Assembly (NCBI GenBank): GCA_964528035.1
Contig: CAZGQY010000212.1
Span: 1-6,769, forward strand
Direction of reading: 5' to 3'
From: CAZGQY01 sp964528035
Lineage (GTDB): Bacteria > Pseudomonadota > Gammaproteobacteria > Methylococcales > UBA1147
DNA length: 6,769 nucleotides
The notes under the pieces were generated by a model. The model saw nothing but the letters and a program-made list of their open reading frames with translations. It ran no database searches and was not told the DNA's origin. How positions within the stretch are numbered: the first letter of the stretch is position 1; each line of letters begins with the position of its first letter. The translations under genes and the position numbers were made by a program. Of the stretch, positions 1 through 5,218 are shown piece by piece.

Positions 1-1907
1 GGCTTGAAAATCAGCGCGCGCAGCTCATTGCTGAGGGCACAGAAATTTCACGGCCGGAACCCGGTGAGGGAATGCCGAATGAAGAAATTTTGGAGTGGCT
101 TGAAAAAATCAACGCTTTAATTGAACAGCTTACTAATGATGTTCCGGCTGATCCGGAAGACCGTTCGGAAGAGCAGTATGCACGTTGGATTCTGGCCAAT
201 ATCCTTGATTTTCATCGCCGCGAACAAAAAGCAGTTTGGTGGGAATTTTTTCGATTATCTGATCTTTCAGCAGAAGATTTACTGGATGAACGGCCTGGTA
301 TAGCCGGACTTACATTTATCAGTAAAGTTGGCGGTACAGCGCGAGCCCCAATCCATAGATATAACTTTCCGCCTCAAGAAACAGAATTGCGCGGTGATGA
401 GCCGCTCATGAATATTGGCGGTGACAAGTTTGGTACGGTGGCCGCTATTTCATTTGATAATTTGACCGTTGATATTAAAAAACGTCAGGACAGCGCCAAT
501 ATACATCCGGAAGCCGTGTTCGCACACAAAGTAATAAAGAAAGAAGTTCTTGCCAACGCGCTTATTCGTATTGGTGAATATGTGGCGGATAACGGTCTCA
601 TTGGTGACGGGGCTTACCAAGCCGCTCGCGATCTTCTTCTGAAACAAGCCCCGAGAATTGGCGGTGATGCTATTCGTTTGGATGGAGAGTTAGCTTTGGA
701 TTCGGCACTTAGGGTTGCGTCCAGATTTGAAGGCGGCGTTTATCCCATCCAGGGGCCACCAGGATCAGGGAAAACATTTACCGGCGGGCGCATGATTTGC
801 GAACTGGTCAGACACGGTAAAAGAGTAGGCATTACAGCTAACAGCCATAAGGTTATACGCAATCTTCTTAACGAATGTATCGATGCCGCAAACAAAAACG
901 GACTTAATATCCAGTGCGTTCAAAAACCAGAATCCAAAAACACGGATGAGAATACCGACCACCTATCATTTGTCAAAAGCAATGAAGGTTTATTCAGCGT
1001 GTTACAGGGAAGCCACCAGGTTGCTGGCGGAACCGCGTGGCTATGGTCCCGCCCGGAAGCTATAGAGTTTGTAGATGTTTTATTCGTGGATGAAGCTGCC
1101 CAGATGTCTCTAGCTGATGTGCTAGCTGTCTCCCAAGCGGCACCAACCATAGTGCTTCTTGGTGATCCGCAGCAATTAGCCCACCCGATGCAGGGTAGCC
1201 ACCCTGAAGGAACAGATGCTTCTGCATTAACTCATATCCTTAATGGAGAGCACACGATTGCGGCAGATAAGGGATTATTTCTTGAAGAAACCTGGCGTCT
1301 TCACCCAGATATTTGCGCGTTTACATCCGAACTCTTCTATGATGACAAGTTGCGCTCTAAGGACGGGCTTGACGTTCAGGTTATAAAATCAGACGGAATC
1401 ATTCAAGGGAGTGGGCTTCGATACATACCGGTTGATCATAATGGTAACCAGAATTGCTCACCGGAAGAGGCCGATGTTATTCGAGATTTAGTAAATAACC
1501 TTCTCGACGGTAAATCAATCTGGGTTGACCGAGATGGCAACGAAAGTTTCGTCATGATCGAAGATATTTTGATTATTGCGCCGTACAATGCCCAAGTGTT
1601 TGAAATTCAGCAACGCCTTCCCTGCGCGCGCGTTGGAACCGTTGATAAATTCCAAGGCCAGGAAGCACCAATTGCAATTTATTCAACCGCTACATCTAGT
1701 CATGCAGATGCTCCCAGAGGGATGGAATTTCTCTATAGTTTAAATCGCTTGAATGTAGCGACATCGAGAGCAAAATGTGTTTCTATCCTTGTCAGTTCAC
1801 CTCAAGTCTTCGAAGCTGAATGCCGTACTCCACGACAGATTCAACTAGCAAATGCGTTTTGCAGGTATCTTGAAATGGCTACGCGCTTGGATATCAAGAG
1901 ACTGTAA
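1..1907 (+). CDS. Superfamily I DNA helicase, C-terminal part of a RecB-like nuclease-helicase (5' partial)
   Basis: ATP-dependent helicase half of a probable nuclease-helicase acting on DNA (or RNA) in the cytoplasm. The frame is open from base 3, giving 634 visible residues. Counting from the internal ATG at 72, Walker A GPPGSGKT is at 228-235, Walker B DEAAQ at 340-344, motif III GDPQQL at 364-369, motif IV-like ETWRLHP at 406-412, motif V VGTVDKFQGQEAP at 521-533 and motif VI LNRLNVATSRAK at 558-568. This is the Upf1/Dna2-like branch of SF1. The segment at 48-80, rich in HRRE, WWEFFRL and LLDERPGIAGL, is typical of TM0106-type proteins of roughly 1,100 residues, whose N-terminus is a RecB-like nuclease; that half would lie left of the window. 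The ATG at 72 is not the start: the frame continues upstream, and the GAGG before it is only two bases away. Ends with TAA. Such enzymes occur in repair and defence settings; the role here is unknown. Helicase call is certain, family call likely. Confidence 0.9.
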   Translation, partial: LENQRAQLIAEGTEISRPEPGEGMPNEEILEWLEKINALIEQLTNDVPADPEDRSEEQYARWILANILDFHRREQKAVWWEFFRLSDLSAEDLLDERPGIAGLTFISKVGGTARAPIHRYNFPPQETELRGDEPLMNIGGDKFGTVAAISFDNLTVDIKKRQDSANIHPEAVFAHKVIKKEVLANALIRIGEYVADNGLIGDGAYQAARDLLLKQAPRIGGDAIRLDGELALDSALRVASRFEGGVYPIQGPPGSGKTFTGGRMICELVRHGKRVGITANSHKVIRNLLNECIDAANKNGLNIQCVQKPESKNTDENTDHLSFVKSNEGLFSVLQGSHQVAGGTAWLWSRPEAIEFVDVLFVDEAAQMSLADVLAVSQAAPTIVLLGDPQQLAHPMQGSHPEGTDASALTHILNGEHTIAADKGLFLEETWRLHPDICAFTSELFYDDKLRSKDGLDVQVIKSDGIIQGSGLRYIPVDHNGNQNCSPEEADVIRDLVNNLLDGKSIWVDRDGNESFVMIEDILIIAPYNAQVFEIQQRLPCARVGTVDKFQGQEAPIAIYSTATSSHADAPRGMEFLYSLNRLNVATSRAKCVSILVSSPQVFEAECRTPRQIQLANAFCRYLEMATRLDIKRL

Positions 1908-2078
1908 ATATTTCAAGCCCAGAAAATAATTTCTTTTAATGATCTAAATTCTCTATCATCTCTCGGTCGCTGCTAATTTGTTTAAGAATTGAAAAACAAT
2001 TATGTCTAAATAGACCGTCCATACACGGATGATGGGATGCAGCATATCTGAGTAATGAAGTAGTAGCACTTAAAAAGT

Positions 2079-2098
2079 GGGGGCAACATAGGGGGCAA
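2079..2098 (+). repeat. Tandem GGGGGCAA direct repeat, 12-base period
   Basis: Two perfect copies of GGGGGCAA lie at 2079-2086 and 2091-2098, separated by CATA, in otherwise AT-rich DNA. G-rich short direct repeats of this kind resemble the arm-type binding sites that tyrosine integrases use near the ends of integrated elements. No integrase gene is in the window, so that role is inferred. Confidence 0.6.
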
Positions 2099-2125
2099 TC
2101 TATAAATGGAAAACTTATAAAGATT

Positions 2126-2154
2126 ATAATAAACAACAATATAAAGTTTATTAT
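2126..2154. repeat. AT-rich inverted repeat (9-base arms)
   Basis: ATAATAAAC at 2126-2134 is the exact reverse complement of GTTTATTAT at 2146-2154, with an 11-base spacer. It abuts the next inverted repeat. It may be a protein-binding site or a weak hairpin. It lacks a GC-rich stem with a T-run, so it is not a standard terminator. Confidence 0.5.
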
Positions 2155-2175
2155 TGGTAGACCCCCTTGCTACCA
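2155..2175. repeat. Inverted repeat TGGTAG/CTACCA with a tRNA-end-like string
   Basis: TGGTAG (2155-2160) pairs with CTACCA (2170-2175) around a nine-base loop. The plus-strand string ACCCCCTTGCTACCA resembles the 3' end of a tRNA (acceptor strand plus CCA). No T-arm or other cloverleaf part precedes it, so this is not a tRNA gene. It could be an attachment-site core left in or copied from a tRNA gene, or chance. Confidence 0.35.
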
Positions 2176-2255
2176 TTTCACACCACCCCACACATACTCA
2201 GGCAATTGAAAAAATTGCATATTCTTGTTTTCGATGTGTCTGGCATTGTCTCTAA

Positions 2256-2502
2256 AAGTGCCCGCAAATCGAGAAGCCACCCGACCAAAAAATCGGCGAT
2301 AACGACCTTCACCAATGGTTCATTATTCCAGGGAACCGTTTCTTTAGTATTTACCTGCACAAGTATTACGGATCGGATGATGATCTGTTCTTGCATAATC
2401 ATTCCTGGACGTCTGTATCGTTTTTGTTGGGAATTTCATCTGAACGGTGTACGGATGCTTCATCCCAGTATTGCGTTCATCGAAATTAGAACAATGCGAT
2501 GA
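2256..2502 (+). pseudogene. Remnant of a cupin-like hypothetical protein
   Basis: One frame from 2256 reads KCPQIEKPPD, then WFIIPGNRFFSIYLHKYY, then SDDDLFLHNHSWTSVSFLLG, ending near 2432. This matches my recollection of a small cupin-like family, often phage or island borne, with the pattern W.IPRNRFFNIYLHKFLRDDDDRALHDHPW; the LH.H pair would be the metal-binding histidines. From about 2431 similarity continues in a different frame (EFHLNGVRMLHPS), equivalent to the family's EHLPNGVR..RPGS stretch, so a frameshift lies near 2428-2431. The original frame has a stop just upstream (2253-2255) and another at 2487; the second frame stops at 2500. Sequence to about 2600 may hold more of the decayed 3' end, for instance an IHR triplet at 2532-2540. 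The gene is dead as it stands unless sequencing errors are involved. The family assignment is from memory of the motif, hence the modest confidence. Confidence 0.5.
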
Positions 2503-2596
2503 TGAATAAACCACTGAATTTGACAACAGATATTCATCGGGACTATGTTTTTTCGGTCTGCCTATCAATGGATAGTCGCGATCATTACCCCGTTTC

Positions 2597-2614
2597 CGAG
2601 CGCCAAAGCGTTCG
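2597..2614. repeat. Small GC-rich hairpin near the 3' end of the kinase operon
   Basis: CGAGCGC (2597-2603) pairs with GCGTTCG (2608-2614) around a CAAA loop, with one G-T pair. On the plus strand a run of eight T follows at 2625-2632, but ten bases separate it from the stem, so a standard rho-independent terminator is not met. On the minus strand, from which the operon would arrive, no T-run follows. Possibly a weak or decayed terminator, or an mRNA 3' end structure. Confidence 0.3.
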
Positions 2615-2667
2615 CTATTGAGGATTTTTTTTACCCGGAAAACTTCAGTTTGATTTGGTTGATATAC

Positions 2668-5214
2668 CTATGATTCAATGACAGCCCCATCAATAGTGAC
2701 TTGCTGGTGACATTCAGGCAACCATGTTTTTAGTGCTCTGGCAATGTCGGCAGGATTTATTGGTTTGGAGGTGTAATCGTTCATACCGACCTCAATACAA
2801 TATTCACGATCGCCCGTCATTGCATTGGCTGTCATTGCGATAATCGGAATATCATGATTTTTGACTTTCGATTGTGGATCACGGATCCGCCGGGTAGCAT
2901 CGTAGCCATCCAATATAGGCATTTGGCAATCCATGAAGACCAGGTCATAGGAGGACTGTTTAAGAGCGTCGATGGCTTCTGCGCCGTTGGCGACTAAATC
3001 AATGCGCAAACCAAACTTTTTCAACAATCCTTGGGCAACTATTTGGTTGGTGGCATTATCTTCCACTACTAATACCTCTGCATCAAACTGCTGTAGTGTG
3101 GGAATATCTTGCTTCGTGAATTGTGCGTTCGGTTGAGTGGGGTGGGTTCCAACGACCTGCTGCAATTTGTTATACAGATCGGATTGATTGATCGGTTTAT
3201 TAATATAAGTGCCGATATCTAACTCTTGCATCTGTTTGTTTCCATCATGCCGGCCTTTTGATGCGAGGATTACCAGGTGTGTATGGGCCAATACAGTTGA
3301 TTCTTTAATTTGGTGGCAAAGCTCCAAACACTGAAAATCAGACATATGCATGTCGATCAACGCAATATCGAAAGGGTTTCCAGTTCTTGCTTCATCTTTG
3401 AGGGCTTCGAATGCCTCCACACAGTGGCTTAGCAATGTATATTCTATTTTCCATGCATCGAATAATTCTTTAAGTAGCTGACGGGAGGTGGCGCTATCGT
3501 CCACCACCAGGATCTTTCGTCCGCTTAGATCATTAGTTTGCCGTCGTGGAACTGACACATCGGCATTGGTTAAAACCAAGGTAAACCAGAACGTAGTCCC
3601 CATACCGGGTTGACTCTCCACGCCTATTTCGCCGTTCATCAATTTCACTAATTGGTTACTAATCGATAGTCCCAGGCCGGTTCCTCCATATTGACGCGTG
3701 GTCGAGCCATCAGCCTGAGTGAATCGTTCAAACAGGTTTTGTTGTTGTTCGGCTTTAAGCCCGATGCCTGTATCAGTAACGGCAAAACGCAGTAAACTAT
3801 TAGCCTTTGGCCTCTCACTAACCTCATAAGTTACAGACACTTCACCATGCTCGGTAAACTTGATGGCATTACCCAATAGGTTGATCAGTATCTGGCGGAT
3901 TCGTAATGGATCCCCTTTGAACCATTGGTGTATCATCGGATTAGCTGGGCAGATCAACTTCAAGCCTTTTTCCTCAGCGCGGAAAGCCATGGTCGCCGCT
4001 AAGTCGTTTAGTAGCTCCCCTAGGTCGAAATCAATAGATTCAAGATGAACCTTGCCTGCCTCGATCTTGGAGACGTCAAGTATATCGTTGATGATACCGA
4101 GCAAAGATTCAGCACTGCGCTTAATGGTTAGGCCGCGGGTGCGCTGTTCAGAACTCAGTTCATCGTCCAGTAGTAAACTGGTCATGCCAAGGACACCATT
4201 CATTGGCGTGCGAATCTCGTGACTCATATTGGCCAGAAACTCACTCTTTGCCCGGCTGGCGCTGAGAGCAGCGTCACGTGCGATGTCCATGTCCTGCATC
4301 ATGTTCAGACTCGCAATACGTGCCTCATCCAGTTCCTTAATATATCGTGTCAACTCGCTATTTTTGTTTTCCAGGATATGTCCGGCTGCCTCGAGATCGA
4401 TTTGGCTGCTTTCTAATTTGGCGTGCTGTTGTTCAAGTTGCTGATTGATCCGGGCAAGATCTATATTGGATTGCTGCGCAAAAATCGTAGAGCGGTGGGT
4501 TCGGATAAAACTGTATATCAACGCAGATGAGAAAACTACCGCGACGAATATCATCAGTTGGAATAATTTGTTTAAGCCTTGTTGACTGCTGGCAACGACT
4601 GCATCCATCGGGTAGTGAGCTTCAAGAATTCCACGCACCTGTCCGATTTGCCAGTCGTTCTTGGGGGTATCCGGATGTGAGTTGTGGCAATTTACACAGG
4701 CTTGCCGCATACGATCCGCAACCGCATAACGTAGAATATGAAGACCCTCTGCGTTCTGTTGGAATTCAAAATAAGGTTCACTCGGGTCCATTGTCAGTTT
4801 ATCCCAGGCTCGCCGATCAAAGTCATCCCGTAAACCCCCCGATTCTTGACGCCAAGGGAAAGGGTATTTACTGTATAAGCGCATACTTACGCCATCGACC
4901 TTGTGACCAATATTTTCCCCGATTTTCATGCTCAGAGTTGCCGGTAGGGGTATCGCTCCGGAATGTTGCCGGTAATTGTGACTGACTTCTACGTCACTAT
5001 CCGACAGCCGGTTCACCACTTCCGACGTATATAGACTGCGGACGGTGGCGATTGACTCGATCACTATACGCGCGTTTTCAATAGCCGCGGAATAGGATAA
5101 TTCTGATTGCAGCTTGGACACGTACCATGCAATGATACTGAACAGGATGATCAGTCCAGTGATCGGTAGTATGATTGCTCGATCCAGCCATATGCGCTGA
5201 CCTGAAGAATGCAT
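2668..5214 (-). CDS. Membrane hybrid histidine kinase with periplasmic c-type heme (DUF3365) sensor and two receivers
   Basis: Inner-membrane sensor kinase of 848 residues from the chosen start. Order: TM1 at about 11-32; periplasmic Tll0287-like/DUF3365 domain at about 33-215 with heme-c motif CVNCH at 173-177; TM2 at about 216-236; a coiled coil rich in Gln, Glu and Leu at about 245-310; HisKA with FLANMSHEIRTPMNGVLGM, phospho-His at 332; HATPase_c with N-box INLLGNAIKF and the glycine boxes DTGIG and GGTGLGLS; receiver 1 at about 566-690 (acidic pair 572-573, phospho-Asp 621, Lys 673); receiver 2 at about 713-833 (Glu718/Asp719, Asp762, Thr795, Lys817). All catalytic residues are present, and no HPt domain follows. 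The ATG at 5214 is chosen over an in-frame TTG at 5229 because it sits one base after the stop of the upstream Amt gene (TGATATG), implying translational coupling; no strong ribosome site is visible for either. The periplasmic domain probably senses redox state or a small ligand through heme; the operon links it to ammonium. Confidence 0.93.
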   Translation of the reverse strand: MHSSGQRIWLDRAIILPITGLIILFSIIAWYVSKLQSELSYSAAIENARIVIESIATVRSLYTSEVVNRLSDSDVEVSHNYRQHSGAIPLPATLSMKIGENIGHKVDGVSMRLYSKYPFPWRQESGGLRDDFDRRAWDKLTMDPSEPYFEFQQNAEGLHILRYAVADRMRQACVNCHNSHPDTPKNDWQIGQVRGILEAHYPMDAVVASSQQGLNKLFQLMIFVAVVFSSALIYSFIRTHRSTIFAQQSNIDLARINQQLEQQHAKLESSQIDLEAAGHILENKNSELTRYIKELDEARIASLNMMQDMDIARDAALSASRAKSEFLANMSHEIRTPMNGVLGMTSLLLDDELSSEQRTRGLTIKRSAESLLGIINDILDVSKIEAGKVHLESIDFDLGELLNDLAATMAFRAEEKGLKLICPANPMIHQWFKGDPLRIRQILINLLGNAIKFTEHGEVSVTYEVSERPKANSLLRFAVTDTGIGLKAEQQQNLFERFTQADGSTTRQYGGTGLGLSISNQLVKLMNGEIGVESQPGMGTTFWFTLVLTNADVSVPRRQTNDLSGRKILVVDDSATSRQLLKELFDAWKIEYTLLSHCVEAFEALKDEARTGNPFDIALIDMHMSDFQCLELCHQIKESTVLAHTHLVILASKGRHDGNKQMQELDIGTYINKPINQSDLYNKLQQVVGTHPTQPNAQFTKQDIPTLQQFDAEVLVVEDNATNQIVAQGLLKKFGLRIDLVANGAEAIDALKQSSYDLVFMDCQMPILDGYDATRRIRDPQSKVKNHDIPIIAMTANAMTGDREYCIEVGMNDYTSKPINPADIARALKTWLPECHQQVTIDGAVIES
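4684..4698 (-). other. c-type heme attachment motif CXXCH in the kinase sensor domain
   Basis: The minus strand reads TGT GTA AAT TGC CAC (CVNCH) in the predicted periplasmic loop between the two membrane helices. That is the correct side of the membrane for covalent heme attachment by the cytochrome c maturation system. It follows RYAVADRMRQA, the usual lead-in of DUF3365 domains. Confidence 0.85.
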
Positions 5215-5218
5215 ATCA
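5212..5218 (-). promoter_or_regulatory. Stop-start junction (TGATATG) coupling amt to the kinase
   Basis: The stop TGA of the ammonium channel gene (5218-5216) is followed after one base by ATG (5214-5212) of the kinase. No strong Shine-Dalgarno sequence lies just upstream on the minus strand (the stretch reads GATTGAAACGAAC), which favours reinitiation by ribosomes finishing the upstream gene and roughly matched production of both proteins. Confidence 0.7.

Larger units (their letters stand above)
1908..2667. other. 760-base region with no intact gene between convergent genes
   Basis: No open frame here has a convincing protein. Bases 1908-2150 are AT-rich, with only a weak five-pair AGAAA/TTTCT hairpin (1921-1934) after the helicase stop, not a convincing terminator. 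A GGGGGCAA pair and two inverted repeats occupy 2079-2175. From about 2200 the composition becomes more gene-like and holds a broken cupin-like coding region. No clear rho-independent terminator for the kinase operon, which reads into this region from the right, is visible. The mix of repeats and gene debris suggests an insertion or deletion scar. Confidence 0.7.

Noticed and set aside
63..74. GTGAGGG followed by ATG as a start for the helicase
   Set aside because: The G-rich stretch is only about two bases from the ATG, the frame is open upstream to the window edge with sensible residues, and the family is much longer, so the ATG is internal.
2155..2180. A tRNA gene
   Set aside because: Only an acceptor-end-like string is present; no T-arm, anticodon arm or D-arm can be placed on either strand.
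1936..2191. Minus-strand open frames of 60-67 codons in the AT-rich spacer
   Set aside because: They overlap in two frames, contain the repeat-derived strings CPLCCP and LPPMLPPL, and show no recognisable family or ribosome site.
2167..2502. A 111-codon plus-strand open frame as a real gene
   Set aside because: Only its last third resembles the cupin-like family; the better family match upstream is in another frame, so the open frame is a by-product of a decayed gene.
2597..2632. A rho-independent terminator
   Set aside because: The T-run is ten bases from the stem and lies on the plus strand, where no intact gene ends nearby.
4527..4985. A 152-codon plus-strand open frame
   Set aside because: It lies opposite the kinase sensor domain, whose frame carries clear family motifs; the plus-strand translation has none.
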